Shown: positions 15,250-24,469, counted from the stretch's first letter. The stretch: DNA of 35,579 bases from an uncultured Microbulbifer sp. (GCF_913055755.1 NZ_CAJXKH010000033.1:1-35579); one strand, 5' to 3'. Notes: generated by a model from the letters alone, not told the origin. A program made the numbers and translations.

Positions 15250-15945
15250 TTACAGGCTGCTTGTGGCTTTGGCTCTTACTACCTGGTAGTTGCGGCGGAA
15301 GTACTGCACCGGCACGCTCCACACATGCACCAGACGGCTGAATGGGAACACCAGGAACAGGGTCAGCCCCAGGAACACGTGCAGCTTGTAGATAAAGTGC
15401 ACTTCGCTGATGGCGGTCGCCGCCTCTGCTGCATTGAAGGTGACGATGGACTGCGCCCAGGTCATCAGCTTCAGCATTTCCGCACCGTCCATGTGGCCGG
15501 CGGATACGAAGATGCTCAGCAGGCCCAGGATCAGCTGCACGTACAGCATCAGCAGAATGGCGATGTCCATGCGCGAAGAGGTGGCACGCACCCGCGGGTT
15601 GGTGAGGCGGCGGTGCAGCAGGATCGTCATGCCGATAAAACAGACCACCCCGAACAGCCCACCGGCGCCCATGGCCAGTGCCTGTTTGGTGGAGGCCTCG
15701 ACCCCCAGCAGGTGCCACACGGCCTTGGGCGTCAGCAGGCCGACAAAGTGCCCGGCCAGGATCGCGAGTACACCGATATGGAACAGGATGCTGCCCACAC
15801 GCAGTTTTTTCTTTTCCAGCAGCTGGCTGGAGCCGGTGCGCCAGGTGTACTGGTCGCGGTCGTAGCGGATCAGGCTGCCCACCAGGAAAACCGTGAGGGC
15901 GACAAACGGATAGATTCCGAAGAAAAGTGTATTGGCGTAATTCAT
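15250..15945 (-). CDS. narI: Respiratory nitrate reductase gamma chain, diheme cytochrome b NarI
   Basis: Membrane subunit that oxidises quinol and passes electrons through two b hemes to NarH. 231 residues with five TM helices. Heme ligands are H56 and H66 (FHIGVLAILAGH), identical in number to E. coli, and H189 and H207 (KLH, LVHVWS), two residues further than the E. coli pair. The N-terminus is MNYANTLFFGIYPF, with AGGAG six bases upstream of the ATG. It lies 9 bases after narJ and is followed by the parvulin. Because UbiTUV are in the same operon, ubiquinol is the probable in vivo donor; that is inference. Confidence 0.97.
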   Translation of the reverse strand: MNYANTLFFGIYPFVALTVFLVGSLIRYDRDQYTWRTGSSQLLEKKKLRVGSILFHIGVLAILAGHFVGLLTPKAVWHLLGVEASTKQALAMGAGGLFGVVCFIGMTILLHRRLTNPRVRATSSRMDIAILLMLYVQLILGLLSIFVSAGHMDGAEMLKLMTWAQSIVTFNAAEAATAISEVHFIYKLHVFLGLTLFLVFPFSRLVHVWSVPVQYFRRNYQVVRAKATSSL

Positions 15946-15954
15946 CGCTAACTC

Positions 15955-16683
15955 CTAAGCCTGCCCGGTGTGTGCGGCGGTGTGATTGGCCGCATCCACC
16001 CATGTAATGGACTTGTCATCCCGGAACTGTGCGGCGCTGGGGCGCTGCACACTCTGTTCACAGGCACTGCCCTGGGCGGCGGAAAAGCTCACCACCTCCT
16101 CTTCCCAGATCTTGTCCAGTGCCTCCGGCGTATCGTCGCGCTCCTCCTTGGCTACCTGTTGCGCGAGGCCGTCCCGGTCCACCTCGACCCCGGTGAAATC
16201 CACCAGCGCGTCGATCAGTTCCGCGTACACGGATTCCTTGTCGCGCAGGCGTGCGGCGAGCAGGGCGAGAACGTGGGAGATCTCTTGCAGCCATGCGCGC
16301 GCGGCATCTTCCTGGGTCGCGCAGAATTCCAGATAGGTGGGCAGGTAGTCCGGCAATTCGCGCTCGGCCAGCTCCAGGCCGGCATTGCGGTATTGCTTGA
16401 GCAGCTCCACCATGGCCTGGCCGCGATCGCGGGACTCGCCGTAGATATGTTCGAAAATATGCAGCGACACCGCGCGCCCACGTTCGAACAGGCCGTCGTA
16501 TTCACTCTGCCAGTCGAGCAGCTCGCGGCTCTCGTAGTGGGCGATAAAGCACAGCAAGCGGTTGCGAATCGACGGACCGAGTTCCTCGGAACCCGCAACA
16601 AACTGCGTCAGCTCCGCGAGGTGCGCGGCGAGCGCCTCGTCCGGATAGTCCAGCAGGCGGGAAATCAACTGTAGGGTTTTCAT
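15955..16683 (-). CDS. narJ: Nitrate reductase assembly chaperone NarJ
   Basis: 242 residues, the TorD-like/NarJ chaperone that binds apo-NarG and assists molybdenum cofactor and Fe-S insertion before membrane docking. It begins MKTLQLISRLLDYPDEALAAHL, and the middle carries YDGLFERGRAVSLHIFEHIYGESRDRG, the NarJ signature. The acidic C-terminal part (EEVVSFSAAQGSACE) matches the variable NarJ tail. AGGAGGAG precedes the ATG at 16683. It sits 15 bases after narH, in the standard narGHJI order. It is not part of the final enzyme. Confidence 0.97.
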   Translation of the reverse strand: MKTLQLISRLLDYPDEALAAHLAELTQFVAGSEELGPSIRNRLLCFIAHYESRELLDWQSEYDGLFERGRAVSLHIFEHIYGESRDRGQAMVELLKQYRNAGLELAERELPDYLPTYLEFCATQEDAARAWLQEISHVLALLAARLRDKESVYAELIDALVDFTGVEVDRDGLAQQVAKEERDDTPEALDKIWEEEVVSFSAAQGSACEQSVQRPSAAQFRDDKSITWVDAANHTAAHTGQA

Positions 16684-16698
16684 CGCGCGCTCCTCCTG

Positions 16699-18246
16699 TT
16701 AGTCGACGATCTTCGCCGGGATCACCTGGCGAACCGTCTGTTTTTTGCCACCGAAAATATTCACCGGGTCGTTACCGGTGCTGCAGCCGTTGCCGAAGCT
16801 GAAACCGCAGGAGGATTTCATGTCGTAGGCATTTTCCGCGTAGGCCTTGTGGCTGGACGGCACCACGAAGCGGTCCTCGTAATTGGCCAGGGCCATATAG
16901 CGGTACATTTCCTCCACCTGCTGCACACTCATGCCCGCCTGTTCCAGCAGCTCGCGGTCCTGCACACCGTCCACATGAATGCCGCGCATATAGGCGCGCA
17001 TCACGATCATGCGTTCCAGGGCGCGCGCCACCGGCGCCACATCGCCGGCGGTGAGCAGGTTGGCCAGATACTTGAGCGGGATGCGCAGGGTGGACAGATC
17101 CGGGATCTCGGCATTCATGCCCACGGTCACGGTTTCCACATCGCCGGCCTGGACCGCGTTCTGGATCGGTGACAGCGGCGGCACATACCAGACCATCGGC
17201 AGGGTGCGGTATTCCGGGTGCAGCGGAAGCGCCACTTTCCAGTCGATCGCCATCTTGTAGACGGGGGAGTTTTGCGCGGCGTCGATCCAGGCCTGGGGAA
17301 TGCCCTCCGCACGGGCGGCTTCCTGCACCTTGGGGTCGTTCGGATCCAGGAAAATATCGCACTGGGCCTGGTACAGGTCCTTGTCGTTCTCGACGGCGGC
17401 GGCCTCCTCGATGCGGTCGGCGTCGTACAGCAGCACACCGAGGTAGCGGATGCGGCCAACACAGGTCTCGGAGCAGATGGTGGGCTGACCGGACTCGATG
17501 CGCGGGTAGCAGAAGATACACTTCTCGGACTTGCCGGTTTTCCAGTTGTAGTAAATCTTCTTGTAGGGACATCCGGATACACACATGCGCCAGCCGCGGC
17601 ACTTGTCCTGGTCGATCAGCACGATGCCGTCTTCCTCGCGCTTGTAGATGGCGCCGCTGGGGCAGCTCGCCACACAGGCCGGGTTGAGGCAGTGCTCACA
17701 CAGGCGCGGCAGGTACATCATGAAGGTGTTTTCGAACTCGCCGTAGATGTCCGCCTGCACCTCCTCGAAGTTCTTGTCTTTCTTGCGCTTTTCGAATTCG
17801 GTACCGAGGATTTCCTCCCAGTTGGGGCCCCAGTCGATCTTTTCCATGCGCTGGCCGCTGATCAGCGAGCGCGGCCGCGCCACGGGCTGGTGCTTCTGCT
17901 CCGGCGCCTTGTGCAGGTTCTGGTAGTCGAAGTCGAACGGCTCGTAGTAGTCGTCGATTTCCGGCATATCCGGGTTGCCGAAAATATTCGCCAGCACCCG
18001 GCGTTTGCCGCCCTGGCGCGGCTCCAGCTTGCCGTTCTTCTTGCGGACCCAGCCGCCGTTGTACTTGTCCTGGTTTTCCCATTCTTTCGGATAGCCGATA
18101 CCGGGCTTGGTTTCGACGTTATTGAACCAGGCGTACTCGACCCCCTCGCGGGAGGTCCACACGTTTTTACAGGTCACGGAACAGGTGTGGCAGCCGATGC
18201 ACTTGTCGAGGTTCAGCACCATGCCGATTTGCGCTCTTACTTTCAT
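16699..18246 (-). CDS. narH: Respiratory nitrate reductase beta chain, Fe-S subunit NarH
   Basis: 515 residues; carries electrons from the NarI hemes to the NarG active site through three [4Fe-4S] and one [3Fe-4S] clusters. The first Cys cluster is C16, C19, C22 and C26 (DKCIGCHTCSVTCKN). Further groups are HCLNPACVASCPSG, KCRGWRMCVSGCPYKK (Trp in place of a Cys, diagnostic of the [3Fe-4S] cluster) and KCIFCYPRIESGQPTICSETC. There is no signal peptide, so it is cytoplasmic. Its ATG overlaps the narG stop by 4 bases (18243-18246), implying coupled translation. Length and motifs are those of a normal NarH. Confidence 0.98.
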   Translation of the reverse strand: MKVRAQIGMVLNLDKCIGCHTCSVTCKNVWTSREGVEYAWFNNVETKPGIGYPKEWENQDKYNGGWVRKKNGKLEPRQGGKRRVLANIFGNPDMPEIDDYYEPFDFDYQNLHKAPEQKHQPVARPRSLISGQRMEKIDWGPNWEEILGTEFEKRKKDKNFEEVQADIYGEFENTFMMYLPRLCEHCLNPACVASCPSGAIYKREEDGIVLIDQDKCRGWRMCVSGCPYKKIYYNWKTGKSEKCIFCYPRIESGQPTICSETCVGRIRYLGVLLYDADRIEEAAAVENDKDLYQAQCDIFLDPNDPKVQEAARAEGIPQAWIDAAQNSPVYKMAIDWKVALPLHPEYRTLPMVWYVPPLSPIQNAVQAGDVETVTVGMNAEIPDLSTLRIPLKYLANLLTAGDVAPVARALERMIVMRAYMRGIHVDGVQDRELLEQAGMSVQQVEEMYRYMALANYEDRFVVPSSHKAYAENAYDMKSSCGFSFGNGCSTGNDPVNIFGGKKQTVRQVIPAKIVD

Positions 18247-21200
18247 TGCACTGTCTCCTCTTTATTGGCAAAGCCTTGGGCTGAAGGCTCCTTAGCGGCA
18301 ACCACTTTGACATCTTCTCCGTCGAGCCAGTCGACCTTGCTCATCTTTCTCACAATAACAAACTCGTCGCGGTTACAACCGACGGTGCCGTAGTAGTTGA
18401 AGCCATAGGACTGCTGCGCGTAACCGCCGATCATGTGGGTGGGTTTCATCACCGCGCGGGTCACCGAGTTGTGGATACCGCCGCGGGTACCGGTAGTCTC
18501 CGCCCCAGGGGTATTCACGATGCGCTCCTGGGCGTGGTACATCATCGCCATGCCGTCGGGCACCCGCTGCGACACCACCGCGCGCGCGGCAATGGCACCG
18601 TTGACGTTGAAGATTTCGATCCAGTCGTTGTCCTCGATACCGGCGAGCTTCGCGTCGGTCTCGCTCATCCATACGATGGGACCGCCGCGGGACAGGGTCA
18701 GCATCAGCAGGTTGTCGGAATAGGTGCTGTGGATGCCCCACTTCTGGTGCGGGGTAATCCAGTTCAGCAGGATTTCCTTGTTGCCGTTGGACTTTTTGTT
18801 CAGCACCGGCTGTACCGTTTTCAGGTTGATCGGCGGCTTGTACACACACAGGTTTTCACCGAAGTCGCGCATCCATTCATGATCCTGGTAGAACTGCTGG
18901 CGGCCGGTAATGGTGCGCCAGGGAATGTACTCGTGGACGTTGGTGTAGCCTGCGTTGTAACTCACATGCTCGTCTTCCAGGCCGGACCAGGTGGGCGAGG
19001 AAATAATCTTGCGCGGCTGCGCGACAATGTCGTTGAAGCGGATTTTTTCCTCTTCCTTCGGCTTTGCCAGATGGGTGTGGTCGCGGCCGGTGATCTGGCC
19101 CAGCGCATCCCAGGCCTTTACCGCTACCTGGCCGTTGGTCTCCGGTGCCAGCGACAGAATCATCTCCGCCGCATCCACCGCGGTTTCGATTTTGGCGCGT
19201 CCGTCGCGCACCGAATCCTCACTGTAGGTGCGGTTCAGTTTTTTCAGGAAATCCACTTCCGCATCGGTATTCCAGTTGATGCCCTTGCCGCCGTTGCCGA
19301 GTTTTTCCAACAGCGGGCCGATGGAGGTGAAGCGGTTGTAGGTATTCGGGTAATCCCGCTCCACCACGATCATGCTCGGCGCGGTCACCCCGGGTTGCAG
19401 CTCACATTCGCCCTTCCACCAGGCTTTCACCCCGAACGGCTGGGCAATTTCCGTGGGCGTGTCGTGGTGGATTGGCAGGGTCACCAGATCCTTTTCCACA
19501 CCCAGGTGACCATTGCTCAGGTCGGAGAAATGTTTCGCGATGCCCTTGAAGATTTCCCAGTCGCTGCGCGCTTCCCACGCCGGGTCCACCGCCTTGGTCA
19601 GCGGGTGAATAAACGGATGCATATCCGAGGTATTCATGTCGTCCTTCTCGTACCAGGTGGCGGTGGGCAGGACGATGTCGGAATAGAGACAGGTGGTGGA
19701 CATGCGGAAGTCCAGGGTCACCAGCAGGTCGACCTTGCCCTCGCTGGGCTGCTCCCGCCAGGTAATGTCTTCCGGCTTGTTGCCGCCGGACTCACCCAGG
19801 TCCTTGCCCATCAGACCGTGCCTGGTACCGAGCAGGTGACGCAGCATGTACTCGTGGCCCTTGCCGGAGGAACCCAGCAGGTTGGAGCGCCAGATAAACA
19901 GGTTGCGCGGGAAGTTCTGCGGGTTGTCCGGATCCTGGTTGGCAAACTGCAGTTCGCCGCTCTTGAGCCGCTGCACCGCATACTCCTGCGGGGTCATGCC
20001 GGCGGCCTCGGCTTCCCTGGTCAGCTGCAACGGGTTCACCCCCAGCTGCGGTGCCGACGGCAGCCAGCCCATGCGCTCGGCGCGGCTGTTGAAGTCGATG
20101 ATGGAACCGCTCCACTTGGACTTGTCCGCCAGCGGCGAGATCACCTCGGACATCTCCAGCTTTTCGTAGCGCCACTGGTTGGCGTGGTTGTAGAAGAAGG
20201 AGGTACCGTTCATGTGGCGCGGCGGGCGCTGCCAGTCGAGGGCGAAGGCGAGCGGGGTCCAGCCGGTCTGCGGGCGCAGTTTTTCCTGGCCCACATAGTG
20301 CGCCCAGCCACCGCCACTCTGGCCGATACAGCCGCACATCATCAGCATGTTGATGAGGCCGCGGTAGTTCATGTCCATGTGGTACCAGTGGTTCAGTGCC
20401 GCGCCCACAATCACCATCGAGCGCCCGCGGGTTTTGTCCGCGGTGGTGGCGAACTCGCGCGCGACGCGGATCACGTCGGAGCGCAGCACACCGGTAACTT
20501 TTTCCTGCCACGCCGGGGTGTAGGGCTTGTCCTCGTCGTAGCTGTGGGCGCAGTTGGGATCTTCGAGGCCGTGCTCGACACCGTAGTTGGCCAGGGTCAG
20601 GTCGTAGACACTGGCCACCAGCATGGTGTTGCCGTCGGCAGTGCGGACTTTTTTCACCGGCACCCGGTATTCGATCACATCGTCGTGGTCGGTGTGCTGG
20701 AAGTAATCGTACTCGTGGGTCTGGCCACCGAAATACGGGAAGGCCACATCGCGCACTTCGTCTGCGCAGTCTTTCAGGCTCAGTTGCAGTTTCAGTTCGG
20801 AGCCGTCACCGCCGTCGCGCTGTTCGATATTCCACTTGCCGCGCGCGCCTTCCTTTAAAGAAGTCTCTCCCCAGCGATAACCAATGGAGCCGTTGGGGGA
20901 AACCAGGCGGCCGTCCTCGTTGATGGCGATGGTTTTCCACTCGGGGTTGTTGTCCTGGCCCAGGTTGTCCACGAGGTCGGAAGCGCGCAGGAAGCGGCCC
21001 TGTACCAGGCGGCCGTCCTTCTCTTCCAGGGTGACGAGCATCGGCATGTCGGTATAGGTGCGCACATACTCGGTGAAGTAGGCGCTGGGCCTGTCCACGT
21101 GGAATTCCTTCAGGATCACGTGGCCGAAGGCCATCGCCAGTGCGGCGTCGGTGCCCTGGCGCGGCGCCAGCCAGGTGTCGCCGAACTTGGAACACTCGGA

Positions 21201-22055
21201 ATAGTCGGAGGTGATGACACAGGTCTTGGCGCCCTTGTAGCGCACCTCACTGAGGAAGTGGGCGTCCGGGGTACGGGTCTGGGGTACATTGGAGCCCCAC
21301 ACGATCAGGTAATTGGAGTTGTACCAGTCGGCGGATTCCGGCACGTCGGTCTGCTCGCCCCAGATCTGCGGCGAGGCCGGCGGCAGGTCGCAGTACCAGT
21401 CGTAGAAACTCAGGCAGTTACCGCCGATCAGCGACAGGTAGCGCGCACCCGCGGCGTAGGACACCATGGACATGGCAGGGATCGGCGAGAAGCCGGAGAT
21501 ACGGTCGGGACCGTAGGTTTTCGCGGTGTACACATTGGACGCGGCGATCAGTTCATTGACCTCCTGCCAGTCGATGCGCACGAAGCCGCCCATGCCGCGG
21601 CACTCTTTATAGGATTTCGCCCTGGCCGGGTCCTCGACAATGCTGGCCCAGGCTTCCACCGGGTCCGCGTGCTTCAGCCTGGCCTCGCGCCACAGTTTTA
21701 CCAGCCGCTTGCGGATTTTCGGATACTTCAGCCGGTTGGCGGAATACATGTACCAGGAGTAACTGGCGCCGCGGGGACAGCCGCGGGGCTCGTGGTTGGG
21801 CAGGTCCGGGCGGGTGCGCGGATAGTCGGTCTGCTGGGTTTCCCAGGTGACCAGGCCATCCTTTACATAGATCTTCCAGCTGCAGGAGCCGGTGCAGTTG
21901 ACCCCGTGGGTGGATCGCACGATCTTGTCGAACTGCCAGCGGCGGCGATACCCCTCCTCCCAGCTGCGGTCATCCCAGGTTTTTTCACCGTGGCCGTCGG
22001 CAAACGGTTCCCTGTGTTTTTTGAAATACTTCAGACGGTCCAGAAAGTGGCTCAT
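18243..22055 (-). CDS. narG: Respiratory nitrate reductase alpha chain NarG
   Basis: Catalytic subunit reducing nitrate to nitrite at a molybdo-bis-PGD centre on the cytoplasmic side of the inner membrane. 1270 residues, usual for the family. FS0 cluster ligands are H50, C54, C58 and C93 (STHGVNCTGSCSW, RGCPRG), each one residue later than in E. coli. The Mo ligand is Asp in NCLSFYDWYCDLPPASP (D223, equivalent to E. coli D222). There is no twin-arginine signal, as expected for the cytoplasm-facing enzyme. CGGAG lies six bases before ATG 22055. It is the first gene of the narGHJI-ubi run and divergent from narX, with a NarL 7-2-7 site about 110 bases upstream. Confidence 0.98.
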   Translation of the reverse strand: MSHFLDRLKYFKKHREPFADGHGEKTWDDRSWEEGYRRRWQFDKIVRSTHGVNCTGSCSWKIYVKDGLVTWETQQTDYPRTRPDLPNHEPRGCPRGASYSWYMYSANRLKYPKIRKRLVKLWREARLKHADPVEAWASIVEDPARAKSYKECRGMGGFVRIDWQEVNELIAASNVYTAKTYGPDRISGFSPIPAMSMVSYAAGARYLSLIGGNCLSFYDWYCDLPPASPQIWGEQTDVPESADWYNSNYLIVWGSNVPQTRTPDAHFLSEVRYKGAKTCVITSDYSECSKFGDTWLAPRQGTDAALAMAFGHVILKEFHVDRPSAYFTEYVRTYTDMPMLVTLEEKDGRLVQGRFLRASDLVDNLGQDNNPEWKTIAINEDGRLVSPNGSIGYRWGETSLKEGARGKWNIEQRDGGDGSELKLQLSLKDCADEVRDVAFPYFGGQTHEYDYFQHTDHDDVIEYRVPVKKVRTADGNTMLVASVYDLTLANYGVEHGLEDPNCAHSYDEDKPYTPAWQEKVTGVLRSDVIRVAREFATTADKTRGRSMVIVGAALNHWYHMDMNYRGLINMLMMCGCIGQSGGGWAHYVGQEKLRPQTGWTPLAFALDWQRPPRHMNGTSFFYNHANQWRYEKLEMSEVISPLADKSKWSGSIIDFNSRAERMGWLPSAPQLGVNPLQLTREAEAAGMTPQEYAVQRLKSGELQFANQDPDNPQNFPRNLFIWRSNLLGSSGKGHEYMLRHLLGTRHGLMGKDLGESGGNKPEDITWREQPSEGKVDLLVTLDFRMSTTCLYSDIVLPTATWYEKDDMNTSDMHPFIHPLTKAVDPAWEARSDWEIFKGIAKHFSDLSNGHLGVEKDLVTLPIHHDTPTEIAQPFGVKAWWKGECELQPGVTAPSMIVVERDYPNTYNRFTSIGPLLEKLGNGGKGINWNTDAEVDFLKKLNRTYSEDSVRDGRAKIETAVDAAEMILSLAPETNGQVAVKAWDALGQITGRDHTHLAKPKEEEKIRFNDIVAQPRKIISSPTWSGLEDEHVSYNAGYTNVHEYIPWRTITGRQQFYQDHEWMRDFGENLCVYKPPINLKTVQPVLNKKSNGNKEILLNWITPHQKWGIHSTYSDNLLMLTLSRGGPIVWMSETDAKLAGIEDNDWIEIFNVNGAIAARAVVSQRVPDGMAMMYHAQERIVNTPGAETTGTRGGIHNSVTRAVMKPTHMIGGYAQQSYGFNYYGTVGCNRDEFVIVRKMSKVDWLDGEDVKVVAAKEPSAQGFANKEETVQ

Positions 22056-22340
22056 ACATTACTCCGAGACAAACATGCCGGTGCGTGACTTGTTGATGGA
22101 GTGGAATATAAAAGCTGTCAGCGGCTAAAACACCGGGGGCTCAGGCGGTCAAAATTCCCGCTCTACCCCTTTGTGGGTAGGACAAAAAAACGCGTACTGC
22201 CCGGGAGCGCAGCAATAGCCTACCCTGCAGCGACATCTGCCCCGATGAGGCGCCGCCGGGCGACCAGGCGGTTTTTTTGGGGTACTACTAAATACAGTCC
22301 CAACAGGCATAATGCGCCCGTGACAGACAGGATTTTGCCT
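22056..22340. promoter_or_regulatory. narG/narX divergent promoter region with NarL 7-2-7 site
   Basis: TACCCCT-TT-GTGGGTA at 22164-22179 is a NarL/NarP inverted 7-2-7 site with one mismatch (G for A in the right half). TACTACT at 22283-22289 is a further heptamer near narX. A possible narG -10 element, TATATT on the minus strand, lies at 22105-22110. An FNR box is not convincing: TTGAT at 22093-22097 has no good partner. Confidence 0.75.
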
Positions 22341-24200
22341 ATGCCCAGCGTCCTCAATCGCGTCCGACAATCCATTGTGTTTCGCATCGGTGTACTGCTG
22401 CTGCTCACCGCGGTAGTGGCGATCAGCTCGATGGTGGCGTCCTATGTCATTTCCGACGCGGCCGAGCACGACGCCAGGGCGATCAACCTGTCCGGCTTCG
22501 TGCGCGCCCTGAGCTACAAGCTCGCCACCACTGCCCAGAGCGGCGACCGCGCAGCGACCAGAGAGCTGACGGGCGCGCTCGACCAGCAGCTGCAGAAGAT
22601 CGCCGACATCTCGAACTTTCCCCTGTCCGATACCTCGGTAACCGCGCGGGACTTCCGCGAGGTACAGCAAGACTGGCAACAGCACATGAGGCCCCTGCTG
22701 GCGTCGGTAGCCGGCGGCGAGCGCCAGATCGACAACGCGGAACTGCTGGCCACGGTGGACGTGTTTGTGGGCAAGGTGGACCGGCTGGTGCTCGACTACC
22801 AGCGCATCGCCGAAGACAAGGTGGCTTTTCTGCGCCTGGTACAACTGGGCTCGCTGTTTGCCACCATCACGCTCGTCTATTTTTCCATGTTCACCCTGTC
22901 GCGCTCGGTGGAGCAGCCGCTGCGGGAACTGATCGCCGGCTGCCGGGAAATCGCCCGCGGCAATTTCCAGCCGCGGTTGTCCCTGCACAGCGAGGACGAG
23001 CTGGGCCTACTGACCCAGACCATCCGCGGGATGAGCCGCGAGATCGACCAGACCCACCGCGAACTGGAAGCGCGGGTAAAACAGAAAACCCGACAGCTGC
23101 AACAGAGCCACGAAGTGCTCGACTTCCAGTACCGCCTGGCGCGGCGCATCAGCGAGGGCACCCTGGACGGCAATGAGTTGCAGCAATGGCTGGAGGAATT
23201 CAGCGGGCTCACCGGCCTCCCCGACCTCGACCTGTGTCTGATGACCCAGGAGGGGGAAACGCCCTACGAACACCTGATCTACGGCGACGGCAACCAGAGC
23301 TGCGAGGAAAAGGAATGCTTCAGTTGCGCGCGCGCCTGCGGCCAGGCCGAAGGCGAGGATCAGCGCCTGTACCGCTTCCCGCTCGAGGCGGACCGCCGCA
23401 ACTACGGGGTACTGGTGTGCAGCCTGCCCGGCAGTCAACTGTTGCACCGCGAGCAGCAACAGCGCCTCAGCGCCTTTGCCGATGCCATCACCACTGCCAT
23501 CACCCTCAAGGAGCGCGGCGAGCACGAGCGCCGCGTGGCGCTGATGGACGAGCGCGGCATCATCGCCCGCGAGCTGCACGACTCCCTCGCCCAGTCCCTG
23601 TCCTACCTGAAGATTCAGGTGGCGCGCCTGAACCGCTGTACCCGCCTCGAAGAAATCGACCGTGAACAGATAGGGGAAATTACCGGCGAGCTGAAACAGG
23701 GCCTGAATACCTCCTACCGCCAGCTGCGCGAACTGCTCACCACCTTCCGATTGCAGGTGGCCGAGGGCGGCCTGCGCGATATCCTGCAGCTGTCCGTGGA
23801 ACAGTACCGCGAGCAGCACCCGGAAATCACCATCGAGTTCAATTACGAGCTGGAGGAAATCCCGCTGAGCCCCAACGAGGAAATCCACCTGCTGCAACTG
23901 GTGCGCGAGGCATCACAGAACGCGGTGTATCACTCCTGGGGGGATCGGGTCACCATCAGCATGGTGCCGGGCGATGGGCAGCGTGTAGTGGCGCGAATCT
24001 GTGACAACGGCAAGGGCATTGCCGACGCGCCGGAGAAGAGAAACCACTTTGGCATGTCGATCATGCAGGAGCGCGCCAGCAACCTGCACGGCGACCTGCA
24101 GATCCGGCGGCGGGAAACCGGCGGCACCGAGGTGGCCTTCTCGTTTGTGCCGGAGTACGCCCGCGCACGCCAGCGCTATATGCGGGATGTAAAGCCGTGA
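22341..24200 (+). CDS. narX: Nitrate/nitrite sensor histidine kinase NarX
   Basis: 619 residues from ATG at 22341 (AGGA 8 bases upstream). The longer open frame from 22101 adds non-conserved sequence and is rejected. Order of parts: TM1 (~13-37); periplasmic nitrate-binding P-box (DARAINLSGFVRALSYK, ~44-60) on a four-helix sensor; TM2 (~166-186); HAMP (~187-240); a GAF-like middle module with C321, C326, C329 and C333 (CEEKECFSCARAC); HisKA_3 with phospho-acceptor H413 (ARELHDSLAQSLSYLK); and a HATPase domain (DNGKGIADAP, GMSIMQERA). It phosphorylates NarL, encoded 9 kb away at 33075. It is divergent from narG and coupled to a 90-residue gene by a GTGA overlap. Confidence 0.96.
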   Translation: MPSVLNRVRQSIVFRIGVLLLLTAVVAISSMVASYVISDAAEHDARAINLSGFVRALSYKLATTAQSGDRAATRELTGALDQQLQKIADISNFPLSDTSVTARDFREVQQDWQQHMRPLLASVAGGERQIDNAELLATVDVFVGKVDRLVLDYQRIAEDKVAFLRLVQLGSLFATITLVYFSMFTLSRSVEQPLRELIAGCREIARGNFQPRLSLHSEDELGLLTQTIRGMSREIDQTHRELEARVKQKTRQLQQSHEVLDFQYRLARRISEGTLDGNELQQWLEEFSGLTGLPDLDLCLMTQEGETPYEHLIYGDGNQSCEEKECFSCARACGQAEGEDQRLYRFPLEADRRNYGVLVCSLPGSQLLHREQQQRLSAFADAITTAITLKERGEHERRVALMDERGIIARELHDSLAQSLSYLKIQVARLNRCTRLEEIDREQIGEITGELKQGLNTSYRQLRELLTTFRLQVAEGGLRDILQLSVEQYREQHPEITIEFNYELEEIPLSPNEEIHLLQLVREASQNAVYHSWGDRVTISMVPGDGQRVVARICDNGKGIADAPEKRNHFGMSIMQERASNLHGDLQIRRRETGGTEVAFSFVPEYARARQRYMRDVKP

Positions 24201-24469
24201 AACCCGATACGGTTACCGCCATGCGCGGGCTGATCGGTGAGGTTCGCAGCACCATGCCGTTCAGCCTGCCGGCGGACCAGCTGTGTGCCGGCCCCTGTCG
24301 CGGCTGCCCGAAAAAACTGCTGGAATATCTCGACCAGGAACTGGAGGAGTGGGAGACGCGCCTCGACCACGGCGAGAAGCCGACCCTCGGCGACGTTTCC
24401 AAATTTGCCAGGACCTGCCGACGCATTCACAAATCCCTGGCGGCCAACCAGCTGGTGGAACCGCTCTGA
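24197..24469 (+). CDS. Small Cys-rich protein coupled to narX, function unknown
   Basis: 90 residues starting at GTG 24197, overlapping the narX stop by 4 bases (GTGA), so co-translated. I do not recognise a named family. It shows CAGPCRGCPKK (C30, C34, C37: CX3CX2C) followed by LLEYLDQELEEWETRLDHGE, an acidic helix, and then a fourth cysteine C74 in KFARTCRRIHKSL. There is no signal peptide or TM helix. Four cysteines could hold a metal or Fe-S cluster. Linkage to a sensor kinase that itself has a Cys cluster suggests a redox or metal accessory to NarX signalling, which is inference. An intrinsic terminator follows. Confidence 0.8.
   Translation: MKPDTVTAMRGLIGEVRSTMPFSLPADQLCAGPCRGCPKKLLEYLDQELEEWETRLDHGEKPTLGDVSKFARTCRRIHKSLAANQLVEPL

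Noticed and set aside
18435..20858. Long plus-strand open frame (807 codons) opposite narG
   Set aside because: It is antisense to conserved narG, has no recognisable domain, and its composition is that of a GC-rich shadow frame.
22093..22106. FNR box upstream of narG
   Set aside because: TTGAT is followed by TGGAA instead of ATCAA, and its distance to the start codon is too short for a -41.5 site.
22101..22340. N-terminal extension of NarX from ATG 22101
   Set aside because: It covers the NarL site and gives a basic, non-conserved leader; ATG 22341 has a ribosome-binding site and leads directly into TM1.
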